Source: Comamonadaceae bacterium | GTDB lineage: Bacteria > Pseudomonadota > Gammaproteobacteria > Burkholderiales > Burkholderiaceae_C | DNA: 7,983 bases | Assembly (NCBI GenBank): GCA_947458345.1 | Contig: CANHBU010000072.1 | Location: forward strand, 1 to 7,983 | Direction of reading: 5' to 3' | Part shown: piece by piece, positions 1-6,678 of the stretch | Layout of the letters: the number at the start of each line of letters is the position of its first letter | Numbering within the stretch: the first letter of the stretch is position 1 | The notes under the pieces: generated by a model | Told to the model about the DNA's origin: nothing | Databases searched by the model: none | Seen by the model: only the letters and a program-made list of their open reading frames with translations | Program-made: the position numbers and the translations under genes

Positions 1-1035
1 ACCCAAAATCCACTGCGTGCTCTGCCCCCAACCGGCGCCGTCGCTGAGCGGGCTCCTCAAGCGTTTTGCCTGCCTCGGCGCAGTGCTTTGGCCTTGGGCC
101 TGGCTGCGGCGCTGGGGCCAGCTTGGGCGCAAGCGCCTGCCGGCTATCCGGGGCGCGCCTTGAGCCTGGTGTGTCCGTTTGCTGCAGGCGGGTCGGCCGA
201 TATCATGGCCCGCTTGCTGGCGCAGAAGTTGGGCGAGGCTATGGGCAGCACCGTGGTGGTGGAAAACCGCCCCGGCGCCGGCGGTCTGGTGGGGGCCGCT
301 GCGGTGGCGCGGGCGCGGCCCGACGGGCACACCTTGCTGCTGGTGACCGGCGCCTATCCGGCGGCCGCCGCTTTGGCTGCATCGCCAAGCTTTGATGCGC
401 TCAAAGATGTCAGCATGGTCTCTTTGGCGACCTCCTATCCTTTCATCATCAATGTGCCGGCGGCATCGCCCTTCAAGACCTTTGCCGACTTGCTGGCCCA
501 CGCCCGCAAGAATCCGGGCTCGCTCAATTACGCCAGCTCCGGCGTGGGCTCGATCGGCCACCTGTCGGGCGAGTTGATGAGCGCGATGGCCGGCATCGAG
601 ACGGTGCACATTCCCACCAAAGGGGGCAACACCGCTTTGGCCGAGGCCCTGGCCGGGCGCATCGACTACCTGTTTGAGGCGCCGACCCTGGCTTTGCCTT
701 TCATCAAGAGCGGCAAACTCAGGGCGCTGGCGACCACCGGGCGCGAGCGCTACAAGCCCATGGCTGAACTGCCCACCGTGGCCGAGTCCTTGCCGGGCTA
801 CGAGGTCTACTCCTTCATCGGCCTGGGCGTCACCGGGGGCACGCCCGAGCCGCTGGTGCAGTACCTCAACGCGCAGATGCGCAAGGCTTTGGCCCAGCCC
901 GACCTGGTGCGTCGCTTGCAAGAGCTCGGCGGTGAGCCGCAGAGCAGCACGCCCGACGAAATGAACCGCTTCGTGGCCAGCGAATGGCGCAAGTGGCGGC
1001 AGGTGATCGACGGCCGAAAGATCGAACGCCAATGA
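1..1035 (+). CDS. Bug-family (TTT receptor) periplasmic substrate-binding protein, 5' end outside window
   Basis: A periplasmic solute-binding protein of the Bug / tripartite tricarboxylate receptor family (TctC-like), which captures small, often carboxylated, ligands. The frame is open from base 1 with no ATG or GTG. The only late start is TTG at 88, which would remove the Arg-Arg pair (codons 26-27) that precedes the hydrophobic signal-peptide core. The true start is therefore probably just upstream of the window. Numbering from the first codon in the window, the signal peptide ends near AWA-QA (about residue 43). Family landmarks follow: PFAAGGSAD (59-67), the ligand loop after the first strand; VENRPGAGG; YASSGVGSIGHLSGE; and a GGNTALAEALAGRIDYLF segment. 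The 344 residues visible agree with the family's 320-340 plus leader. The stop codon overlaps the start of the next gene (ATGA), so the two are probably co-transcribed and translationally coupled. The Arg-Arg could indicate Tat export, but the motif is not a clean Tat box. The ligand is unknown. Confidence 0.9.
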   Translation, partial: TQNPLRALPPTGAVAERAPQAFCLPRRSALALGLAAALGPAWAQAPAGYPGRALSLVCPFAAGGSADIMARLLAQKLGEAMGSTVVVENRPGAGGLVGAAAVARARPDGHTLLLVTGAYPAAAALAASPSFDALKDVSMVSLATSYPFIINVPAASPFKTFADLLAHARKNPGSLNYASSGVGSIGHLSGELMSAMAGIETVHIPTKGGNTALAEALAGRIDYLFEAPTLALPFIKSGKLRALATTGRERYKPMAELPTVAESLPGYEVYSFIGLGVTGGTPEPLVQYLNAQMRKALAQPDLVRRLQELGGEPQSSTPDEMNRFVASEWRKWRQVIDGRKIERQ

Positions 1036-2075
1036 GTGGCCCGATCCGGGTGCAAGCCCAACCCTTGCAAGAATTTGTCCAGGCGCTGTTTGTTCAAGCC
1101 GGCCTGAATCCGCCCGCAGCCGCTTCGGTGGCCCGGGCCTTGGTTTGGGCCGATCTGCGCGGCATCGACACCCACGGCATCAGCCGGATTGGCTCCTACA
1201 TGGCGCTGCTCGACAAGGGCATCATGAAGGCGCAGCCGAGCTGGCGGGTGCTGCACGACACACCGGCGGTGCAGGTGTTCGACGCCGACGCCAGCGCGGG
1301 TGCGCCGGCGATGGACCATGCGGTCGAGCAAGCGGCGCTCAAGGCGCGCGCCCTGGGCCTGGGGCTGGTGATGGTGCGGGGCACCACCCACACCGGTGCC
1401 TTGGGCTGCTTTACCCAGGCGCTGGCCCGCCAGGGCATGGTGGGGGTGGCGCTGGCCGCCTCCATTCCCCTGATGGCCTATCACGGTGCCAAGGCGGCCG
1501 GCGTCTCCACGGCGCCTTTGTCGATCGCCGTGCCAGGCCCCGATGACGAGCCCCTGATTTTGGACATGGCCAGTGGCGCGATTTCTATGGGTCAGTTGCG
1601 CGCGGCCAAGCAAAGCAACACCCCCTTGGCCGAGGGCCAGGCCCTGGACGCGCAGGGCGAGCCCACCACGGATGCGCAGCAGGCCAGCATCGTGCTGCCC
1701 ATGGCTGGGCCCAAGGGCTCGGGCCTGGCCCTGATGTTTGAGTTGCTGTGCAGCCTGGTGGTGGGCAATCCCATCATTGCCGATTACTTCAGCGACAAGC
1801 CCGCGGGCCGCCGGCACCGGCAAAACGCCTGGGTGCTGGCTGTTGATGTGGCGCGTTTCGGCGATCTGGCCCATTACCAGCAGGAGGTGGCGCGCACGGT
1901 CGCTGCGATCGCCGGCTTGCCCAGCCGCGACGCGCAGCAGGGCGTGCGCATGCCCGGTGAGCGCGGCCGCCTGAGCCTGCAGCGCCGCTTGCTCGAGGGC
2001 ATTCCTGTGCCCGCGGCCGTGGCCCGTGAACTGGCCGAGCTGCCCCGGCCCGGCGCGCTGCCCTGGGCCGCTTGA
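1032..2075 (+). CDS. Ldh2-type malate/L-lactate dehydrogenase family oxidoreductase
   Basis: A 347-residue cytoplasmic NAD(P)-dependent oxidoreductase of the Ldh2 / malate-lactate dehydrogenase family (AllD, YlbC and ComC relatives), which interconverts 2-hydroxy and 2-oxo acids. The ATG at 1032 is chosen because it forms an ATGA overlap with the upstream Bug gene; no strong ribosome binding site is needed if the two are coupled. Visible family blocks: DLRGIDTHGISR (41-52, His48); GTTHTGALG (117-125, His120); STAPLSIAVPG (159-169); LDMASGAISMGQL; the Gly-Pro-Lys-Gly-Ser-Gly turn before LALMFELL; and AVDVARF near the C-terminal third. His48 and His120 sit where the family has conserved active-site histidines, as I recall it. 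Length is normal for the family. Substrates in this family are diverse (malate, lactate, sulfolactate, ureidoglycolate, delta1-piperideine-2-carboxylate), and nothing here separates them. Pairing with a Bug receptor suggests the hydroxy acid may be what the receptor binds, which is an inference. Confidence 0.92.
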   Translation: MSGPIRVQAQPLQEFVQALFVQAGLNPPAAASVARALVWADLRGIDTHGISRIGSYMALLDKGIMKAQPSWRVLHDTPAVQVFDADASAGAPAMDHAVEQAALKARALGLGLVMVRGTTHTGALGCFTQALARQGMVGVALAASIPLMAYHGAKAAGVSTAPLSIAVPGPDDEPLILDMASGAISMGQLRAAKQSNTPLAEGQALDAQGEPTTDAQQASIVLPMAGPKGSGLALMFELLCSLVVGNPIIADYFSDKPAGRRHRQNAWVLAVDVARFGDLAHYQQEVARTVAAIAGLPSRDAQQGVRMPGERGRLSLQRRLLEGIPVPAAVARELAELPRPGALPWAA

Positions 2076-2080
2076 AGCTC

Positions 2081-2098
2081 GCCTGCGCGGCTGCAGGC
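2081..2098 (+). other. Short GC hairpin after the Ldh2-type gene
   Basis: GCCTGC (2081-2086) and GCAGGC (2093-2098) form a perfect 6-bp stem with a 6-base loop, five bases after the stop codon of the dehydrogenase. There is no T-run behind it, so it is at best a weak or Rho-assisted terminator or an RNA-stabilising hairpin. In DNA this GC-rich, 6-bp stems also arise by chance. Confidence 0.3.
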
Positions 2099-2151
2099 CA
2101 CACAATGGATCGCTTGCGCCGCTGCGGATGTGCGGCCGCCGGCCACCACCT

Positions 2152-2160
2152 GGAAGGGGG
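2152..2160 (+). promoter_or_regulatory. Ribosome binding site deciding the monooxygenase start
   Basis: GGAAGGGGG lies five bases upstream of ATG 2166. The frame stays open to a GTG at 2130, but that codon has no comparable purine-rich site, so 2166 is preferred as the start. Confidence 0.7.
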
Positions 2161-2165
2161 ATGCC

Positions 2166-4082
2166 ATGCGAGATGAGGGGGCCGATTTTTCCTTTGCCGG
2201 TGAGGGCCTCAAGCGTGCGCTAGAGCAGGCCCATCTGCCAGCGCTGATGCCCGCCCTTGCTTTTTTGACGGGTGACTTGTCCGCGCTCGATCCGGCCTGG
2301 CAGGCCGACCTGGCCGATCAGGCGCAGCGCCCGCAGCCGCAGGGCGGTCTGTCGCCGCAGGCGCAGCAAAAGGCGCGCGAGCGCGCCCATGCGCTCATCG
2401 AGCGCTGGCAGGCCAGCGGCTGCCCGCCGCCACCCGATCTCGGGCCAGATCGGCTCGACACCCTTTTGCGTTTTGTCACCGGTCCGGTCGATGCGGCAGT
2501 GGGCGGCTTGCTGTTGCACGAGCTCGGCCTGGCCCCGCCCGTGGGCCACGATTGGCCGGCGCGTGCCGGCCTGAGCGCCGATTTCAAGGTGGTCGTCATT
2601 GGCGCGGGCATGTCGGGGCTGGTGGCGTCCTGGCACTTGTCCCGCCTGGGCATCGCGCACACCGTGCTCGAGCGCCAGGCGCAGATCGGCGGGGTGTGGG
2701 TGGAAAACACCTACCCTGGCTGTCGGCTGGACACCAGCAATTTTTGCTACAGCTATTCGTTTGCGCAGCAGGCGAAGTGGCGTCACTATTTCTCGCCGCG
2801 CGACGAGGTGCAGCGCTACTTTGAAGATGTGGCGCGCCAGCATGGCTTGATGCCCAACATTCAACTGGGCACCCAGGTGCAGGCCTTGCGCTACGACGAG
2901 GCCGACTGCAGCTGGCAGATTGACATCGAGTGCGAGGGTCGACGCCAGAGCCTGCGCGCCCAGGCGGTGATCAGTGCTGTCGGGCAACTCAACAAGCCGC
3001 GCCTGCCCGATATCGCCGGCCTCGAGCGCTTTAAGGGCCAGGCCTGGCACACCGCGCGTTGGCGCCACGATGTGGACCTGCGGGGCCTGAGGGTGGGCGT
3101 CATTGGCACCGGTGCCAGCGCGTTTCAGGTGGTGCCGCAGGTGGCCCGGCAGGCGGCCTCGGTGACCGTCTTTCAGCGCTCTGCGCCTTGGGTGGTCGAC
3201 ACGCCGGCCTACACGCGCGAGCTGCCGCCGGCGCTGCAGTGGCTGCTGAACCACTTGCCCACTTACAACGCCTGGTACCGCTTCGAGCAGTTTTGGGTCG
3301 CCGTCGAAGGTCGGCGCCGCTACAGCCAAGTCGATCCGGCCTGGAGCCAGCCCGGCTCGGTCTCGGCCCTCAATGCCCAGCTGCGCGATATGCTCGAGGC
3401 GCAGATCCAGCAGGCCTATGCTGGCCGGCCTGACTTGCAGCGCGTGATGACGCCCGACTACCCGCCTTATGCCAAGCGCATGCTGCGCGACGACGGCGCC
3501 TGGCCTGCGGCCTTGAAGGCTGACCATGTTTCGGTGGTGAGCACACCGATTGCCGAGGTGACCGAGGCCGGTGTGCGGTGCGCCGACGGCCGTTTGCACG
3601 GGCTCGATGTGCTCATTTATGGCACCGGCTTTGCGGCCTCGCAGTTCCTCAATTCGCTGCGGGTGAGCGGTCTGGGCGGTGTGGACCTGCATCAGCAGTG
3701 GGGGCTCGAGCCCAAGGCCTACCAGGGCGTGTGCGTGCCGGGCTTTCCCAATCTGTTCATGCTCTACGGGCCCAACACCAACCTGATCACCAACGGCAGC
3801 CTGGTGCTGTTTTCCGAGATCGAGATCGAGTACGTGATGCGCTGCCTGCGCACCTTGGGCGCGCGCGGCGTGCAGGCGATGGCGTGCACCGAGGCGGCCA
3901 GCGAGCGCTACAACGCGCGCATCGATGCCGCCGCCCGGCGCATGGCCTATGGCCTGGCGGGCGTGAGCAATTGGTACAAGTCCAGCAGCGGCCGCGTGAC
4001 GCAGAACTGGCCTTTGAGCACGGTCGATTTTTGGCGCCAAATGCAGGCGGTGCAGGAGCAGGACTTCGACTTTTGGGACTAA
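2166..4082 (+). CDS. FAD-dependent Baeyer-Villiger-type monooxygenase (4-hydroxyacetophenone monooxygenase family)
   Basis: A 638-residue NAD(P)H- and FAD-dependent class B monooxygenase, expected to insert oxygen next to a ketone to give an ester or lactone. Residues 1-139 form an Ala/Leu/Gln-rich extension like that of 4-hydroxyacetophenone monooxygenase (HAPMO, 640 aa), which ordinary cyclohexanone monooxygenases lack. The FAD Rossmann motif GAGMSG is at 146-151, followed by GGVWVENTYPGCRLDTSNFCYSYSF-like residues that contact the flavin. The Baeyer-Villiger fingerprint FxGxxxHxxxW is at 289-299 with His295, but the following Pro/Asp is Arg300. A second Rossmann motif, GTGASA (314-319), binds NADP. 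Lys437-Arg438 in YAKRMLRDDG align by position with the catalytic Lys439-Arg440 of HAPMO. The C-terminal block NWYKSSSGRVTQNWP is also typical of HAPMO relatives. All key residues appear intact, so the enzyme should be active. Its ketone substrate (aryl, cyclic or terpenoid) cannot be told from sequence. It lies downstream of the dehydrogenase with a 90-base gap. Confidence 0.92.
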   Translation: MRDEGADFSFAGEGLKRALEQAHLPALMPALAFLTGDLSALDPAWQADLADQAQRPQPQGGLSPQAQQKARERAHALIERWQASGCPPPPDLGPDRLDTLLRFVTGPVDAAVGGLLLHELGLAPPVGHDWPARAGLSADFKVVVIGAGMSGLVASWHLSRLGIAHTVLERQAQIGGVWVENTYPGCRLDTSNFCYSYSFAQQAKWRHYFSPRDEVQRYFEDVARQHGLMPNIQLGTQVQALRYDEADCSWQIDIECEGRRQSLRAQAVISAVGQLNKPRLPDIAGLERFKGQAWHTARWRHDVDLRGLRVGVIGTGASAFQVVPQVARQAASVTVFQRSAPWVVDTPAYTRELPPALQWLLNHLPTYNAWYRFEQFWVAVEGRRRYSQVDPAWSQPGSVSALNAQLRDMLEAQIQQAYAGRPDLQRVMTPDYPPYAKRMLRDDGAWPAALKADHVSVVSTPIAEVTEAGVRCADGRLHGLDVLIYGTGFAASQFLNSLRVSGLGGVDLHQQWGLEPKAYQGVCVPGFPNLFMLYGPNTNLITNGSLVLFSEIEIEYVMRCLRTLGARGVQAMACTEAASERYNARIDAAARRMAYGLAGVSNWYKSSSGRVTQNWPLSTVDFWRQMQAVQEQDFDFWD

Positions 4083-4097
4083 GGCCCCGCCGGGGCC
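4083..4097 (+). terminator. Candidate terminator hairpin directly after the monooxygenase stop codon
   Basis: GGCCCC (4083-4088) and GGGGCC (4092-4097) form a perfect 6-bp all-GC stem with a GCC loop, starting immediately after the TAA. No U-tract follows. It shares its right arm with the larger inverted repeat at 4092-4130, so the two structures cannot form together. Confidence 0.45.
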
Positions 4098-4130
4098 GAT
4101 GACCGGCTGCAGCGTAGGGGCATCGGCCCC
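4092..4130. repeat. 10-bp perfect inverted repeat in the monooxygenase-Bug gap
   Basis: GGGGCCGATG (4092-4101) and CATCGGCCCC (4121-4130) are exact reverse complements separated by 19 bases. The pair could form a strong RNA stem-loop, as a terminator, attenuator or processing site, or it could be an operator for a dimeric regulator upstream of the Bug gene at 4196. A smaller GGGG...CCCC pairing (4117-4130) nests in its right half. No T-run follows, so a classical Rho-independent terminator is not shown. Confidence 0.55.
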
Positions 4131-4182
4131 TGACCCGGGTCTTGTGCGGGCATGCGTTAGATTGCAGCGTTTTGTTTCTGCC

Positions 4183-4187
4183 AAGGA
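4183..4187 (+). promoter_or_regulatory. Ribosome binding site of the second Bug gene
   Basis: AAGGA lies eight bases before ATG 4196. This selects 4196 over the in-frame ATG-like start at 4142, whose extra 18 residues would place Cys, Asp, Pro and charged residues ahead of the signal peptide. Confidence 0.65.
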
Positions 4188-4195
4188 ATCGACCC

Positions 4196-5194
4196 ATGCT
4201 GCGACGACCCGTGCTCCAACGTTTGTGCCTGCAACCTGTTCTTGCCCTCCTGAGCCTGGCTGCGGCCGCATCGCTGCCATCTCTGGCGATGGCCCAGGCC
4301 TATCCGAGCAAGCCCGTCACGCTGGTGGTGCCGGCCCCGCCCGGCGGCGTGGTCGATGGCTCTGCGCGCCTGATTGGCGAGGCGCTCTCGCGTCAGTTGG
4401 GCCAGCCCATCGTGATCGACAACCGGGGCGGTGCCAGCGGCAACATCGGCTACAGCCATGCAGCGCGGGCGCCAGCCGATGGCTACACCTTGCTGACCTC
4501 TTATTCGGCTTTCCATCTGGGCAATCCGTCGCTGTTTCCCAAGCCAGGCTGGGCCCAGAGCGACTTTGTGCCGGTGGCCATGGTGGCGGTGGCCACCAAC
4601 GTGATTGCGGTGCACCCGTCGATTCCGGCCAACACCTTGCCCGAATTGATCGCCTACCTCAAGAGCAATCCGGACAAGGTCTCCTATGCGTCGCAGGGCT
4701 CGGGCTCGCTGGCCCACGTGGGCACCGAGATCTTCAAGGCCCAGACCGGCACCAATATCTTGCATGTGCCTTATCGCGGCTCTGGCCCTGCGATTCAGGA
4801 CATGCTTGGCGGGCAGGTGCAGTTGTTCATCACGACGCCGCCTTCGGTGATGCAGCACATCCAGGCGGGCAAGCTCAAGGGCATTGCGGTGACGGGCAAA
4901 ACCCGCCACCCGGGCCTGCCGCAAGTGCCCACCACGGCCGAAGCCGGCTTGCCCGGTTTCGAGCTGGAAGGCTGGGTGGCCCTTTTTGCGCCTGCGGGCA
5001 CGCCTGCCGACGCGCTTGCGCGGCTGGCCGCTGCCACCAAGTCGGCGGTCGAGACGCCCGAGGTGATCGCCAAGGCGCGCGCTGCCGGCGTGGAGATCCG
5101 TTACTTGCCGCCGGCGGCCTTGCAGGAGGTGGTCAGGAGCGAGACGGCCGCCTGGGCCCGGACCATCAAGAGCGCCAACATCGTGGTTCAATAA
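4196..5194 (+). CDS. Bug-family (TTT receptor) periplasmic substrate-binding protein
   Basis: A 332-residue secreted solute receptor of the Bug / TctC family. The N-terminus MLRRPVLQRL plus a Leu/Ala-rich core ends at a signal-peptidase site near AMA-QA (residue 33). The mature protein then starts YPSKPVTLVVPAPPGGVVD (36-54), with the family's Pro-Pro-Gly-Gly ligand loop and Asp54. Further family blocks are DNRGGASGNIGY, YASQGSGSLAHVGTE, HVPYRGSGPAIQDMLGGQVQLF and GWVALFAPAGTP. Length is standard and nothing is broken. It sits between the Baeyer-Villiger-type monooxygenase and the FRD-like flavoprotein, which suggests, without proving, that its ligand belongs to the same pathway. No TctA/TctB membrane subunits are near it, so it is an orphan receptor here; Bug proteins often are. 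A non-transport sensing role, as reported for some Bug proteins that work with two-component systems, remains possible. Confidence 0.94.
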   Translation: MLRRPVLQRLCLQPVLALLSLAAAASLPSLAMAQAYPSKPVTLVVPAPPGGVVDGSARLIGEALSRQLGQPIVIDNRGGASGNIGYSHAARAPADGYTLLTSYSAFHLGNPSLFPKPGWAQSDFVPVAMVAVATNVIAVHPSIPANTLPELIAYLKSNPDKVSYASQGSGSLAHVGTEIFKAQTGTNILHVPYRGSGPAIQDMLGGQVQLFITTPPSVMQHIQAGKLKGIAVTGKTRHPGLPQVPTTAEAGLPGFELEGWVALFAPAGTPADALARLAAATKSAVETPEVIAKARAAGVEIRYLPPAALQEVVRSETAAWARTIKSANIVVQ

Positions 5195-5195
5195 G

Positions 5196-5208
5196 GGCCC
5201 GTCGGGCC
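5196..5208 (+). terminator. Candidate terminator hairpin after the second Bug gene
   Basis: GGCCC (5196-5200) and GGGCC (5204-5208) pair across a GTC loop, one base after the TAA stop codon. Position and form resemble the GGCCCC/GGGGCC hairpin after the monooxygenase. The stem is only 5 bp and is followed by GGGTTGCTT rather than a true T-run, so termination is only suggested. Confidence 0.4.
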
Positions 5209-5228
5209 GGGTTGCTTGAGCAGCGCCA

Positions 5229-5243
5229 GGCCCTGTTTGGGCC
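5229..5243. repeat. Second GGCCC/GGGCC inverted repeat in the Bug-flavoprotein gap
   Basis: GGCCC (5229-5233) and GGGCC (5239-5243) pair across the loop TGTTT. A further GGCCC at 5249-5253 could compete for the same right arm, and CCAGG (5226-5230) with CCTGG (5246-5250) gives another overlapping pairing. It may act with the hairpin at 5196-5208 as a tandem termination or processing signal. Confidence 0.35.
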
Positions 5244-5301
5244 GACCTGGCCCTAACCCTGATAGCCGGGTGCAGCTGTGCGGCTCCCGGTTTGTGCCCG
5301 C

Positions 5302-6618
5302 ATGAAAAAAGATATTGCCGTCTTCGGCGCCGGCGCCGCCGGCATGTTTGTCGCCTTGGCTGCGCAGGCTCGCGGCCTGAGTGTGGCCCTGTTCGAGCCC
5401 CATGCTCGCACGCCCAACAACTTTGCCATCAGCGGCGGGCTCTTCCCGGCGGCGGGCTCGCGCTTTCAGCGCGCCTGCGGCATTGAAGACAGTCCCCAGG
5501 CCTGGCTGGACGATCTGCGTGCGTTTGCGCCGGGCATGGTCAACGAGCGCATTGCGCAGTCGGTGGCCGAAGCCTTGCCGCTGGCGACTGATTTTCTGGT
5601 CGACGGGTGCGCTGCGCCCTTTCGGTTTTTGCCCGACATGATTGCGCCGGGTCACAACCGCCGACGCTTTCACAGCATTGAGCCCGCATCGGGCGCGGCC
5701 ATGCACGCGTGGTTCCGACAGGCGGTGCAGGCGCAGCCGGCCATCGCCTGGTTCGAGGCGCTGCCGCAGGTGCGGCGGCAAGCGCGCGGTTTTGCGGTCG
5801 ATGGCGCGCAGGACGTGCTCGAGGTCGATCAACTGGTGCTCGCTGGCGGGGGTTTTGGCGCCAATGCGCAGATGGTCGAGCGTTTTATCCCGGGCATGGC
5901 GGGCGCCTTGAACAACGGCTCGGTGACCAACGACGGCAGCGCCATGGCGCTGGGCCTGCAGTGGGGTGCGCAGGTGTGGGGCATGGACGGCTACCAGGGT
6001 CAGGGGCACACCAACCCCGGTGGCGCAACCCGGCTGGGCATGGCCATTCCCTCGCTCGGTGGCATCTTGGTCAATCGGCAGGGTCAGCGCTTCGTGGCCG
6101 AGGACATCGGCCCTTCAGCGCTGGCGCCCCGGGTGCTGTCGCAGCCCGGCGGCGTGGCGCTGGAGGTGTTTGATGCCGCGATCGAGGCGCAGCTGGGCAA
6201 CCACTGGGCCTACCAGCAAGCGCTGGCTGCCGGCCAGGTGATGAGCGCAGGCAGCGTGCAGGAGCTGGCCGCGCAAGCGGGCGTCGATGCCCAGGCTCTG
6301 GCCCAGACGCTCGAGCAGGTGGACGCCTGCTCCAGCGGCCAGAGCGACCCGCTGGGTCGGCGCGCCTTTGCCCGCAGCCTGAGCGCGCCCTTGAAGGCCT
6401 CGTGGGTCACCGGCGCGCTCTCGCACACGCAAGGCGGTTTGCTGACCGACGCCGACGGCCGGGTGCTGCTGGAAGACGGGCAGACCATGACCGGCGTGTT
6501 TGCGGCCGGTGGCTGCGCGGCCGGCTTGTCGGGACGTGGCGCCGACGGTTACTTGCCGGGCAACGGCCTGGCCCAGGCTTTCGGCTTGGGCTGGCGCTTG
6601 GCGCAGGCGCTTGGCTGA
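5302..6618 (+). CDS. FAD-dependent oxidoreductase, fumarate reductase / 3-ketosteroid dehydrogenase-like
   Basis: A 438-residue soluble flavoprotein of the fumarate reductase/succinate dehydrogenase flavoprotein superfamily (the FAD_binding_2 type), which moves hydrogen across a C-C bond next to a carbonyl or carboxylate. The dinucleotide-binding motif GAGAAG is at 9-14, which fits ATG 5302 as the start. The frame extends to GTG 5278, and neither start has a convincing ribosome binding site. After it come SGGLFPAAGSRFQ and GIEDSP, then a GGGFGAN turn. The C-terminal FAD-binding half has HTQGGLLTDADG (375-386), AAGGC (401-405) and GYLPGNGLAQA (416-426). Subfamily comparison is from memory: the usual Gly-Gly-Thr after the acidic strand end is replaced by PNNF. 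There is no signal peptide and no iron-sulfur or haem domain, so it is expected in the cytoplasm with an unknown electron partner. At 438 residues it is at the short end for the family, mainly in the capping region. The substrate is unknown; ketosteroid-like, enoate or tricarballylate-like compounds are possible. Confidence 0.85.
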   Translation: MKKDIAVFGAGAAGMFVALAAQARGLSVALFEPHARTPNNFAISGGLFPAAGSRFQRACGIEDSPQAWLDDLRAFAPGMVNERIAQSVAEALPLATDFLVDGCAAPFRFLPDMIAPGHNRRRFHSIEPASGAAMHAWFRQAVQAQPAIAWFEALPQVRRQARGFAVDGAQDVLEVDQLVLAGGGFGANAQMVERFIPGMAGALNNGSVTNDGSAMALGLQWGAQVWGMDGYQGQGHTNPGGATRLGMAIPSLGGILVNRQGQRFVAEDIGPSALAPRVLSQPGGVALEVFDAAIEAQLGNHWAYQQALAAGQVMSAGSVQELAAQAGVDAQALAQTLEQVDACSSGQSDPLGRRAFARSLSAPLKASWVTGALSHTQGGLLTDADGRVLLEDGQTMTGVFAAGGCAAGLSGRGADGYLPGNGLAQAFGLGWRLAQALG

Positions 6619-6633
6619 AGAGCCGATGGGCCC

Positions 6634-6660
6634 GGCCGCAGCGCGCGGCCTGGACCGCGC
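6634..6660. terminator. Overlapping GC hairpins in the convergent gap
   Basis: The 60 bases between the two converging gene groups hold two overlapping perfect 6-bp stems: GGCCGC (6634-6639) with GCGGCC (6645-6650), and GCGCGG (6643-6648) with CCGCGC (6655-6660). Either could terminate or block transcripts from both directions. There is no T-run on either strand beside them, and chance pairing is likely at this GC content. Confidence 0.35.
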
Positions 6661-6678
6661 TGCTCGGCCGTTCTGGGC

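Noticed and set aside
807..2105. Minus-strand open frame (432 codons) opposite the first Bug gene's end and the Ldh2-type gene
   Set aside because: Shadow of the GC-biased plus-strand genes; low-complexity composition and no domain motifs.
2072..2106. Possible promoter (TTGAAG with CACAAT) before the monooxygenase
   Set aside because: The spacer is 23 bases, too long for a sigma-70 promoter, and TTGAAG overlaps the stop region of the upstream gene. CACAAT alone is weak evidence.
4142..4162. Possible promoter (TTGTGC with TTAGAT) before the second Bug gene
   Set aside because: The spacing between the two hexamers is 9 bases, far from 16-18, and no better -35 is present at the right distance.
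2220..4280. Long minus-strand open frame (686 codons) opposite the monooxygenase
   Set aside because: Its translation is Arg/Gly/His/Ala-rich with no recognisable motif. It mirrors the third-position GC bias of the real gene, whose motifs are intact on the plus strand.
4157..5191. Minus-strand open frame (344 codons) opposite the second Bug gene
   Set aside because: No family motifs and a composition typical of antisense frames in GC-rich genes.
4099..5256. Plus-strand open frame (385 codons) overlapping the second Bug gene in another frame
   Set aside because: The Bug frame from 4196 carries the signal peptide and all family blocks; this frame has none.
5250..5262. CCCTAACCC-like telomere-type repeat
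   Set aside because: Only about one and a half units, so chance occurrence in intergenic DNA.
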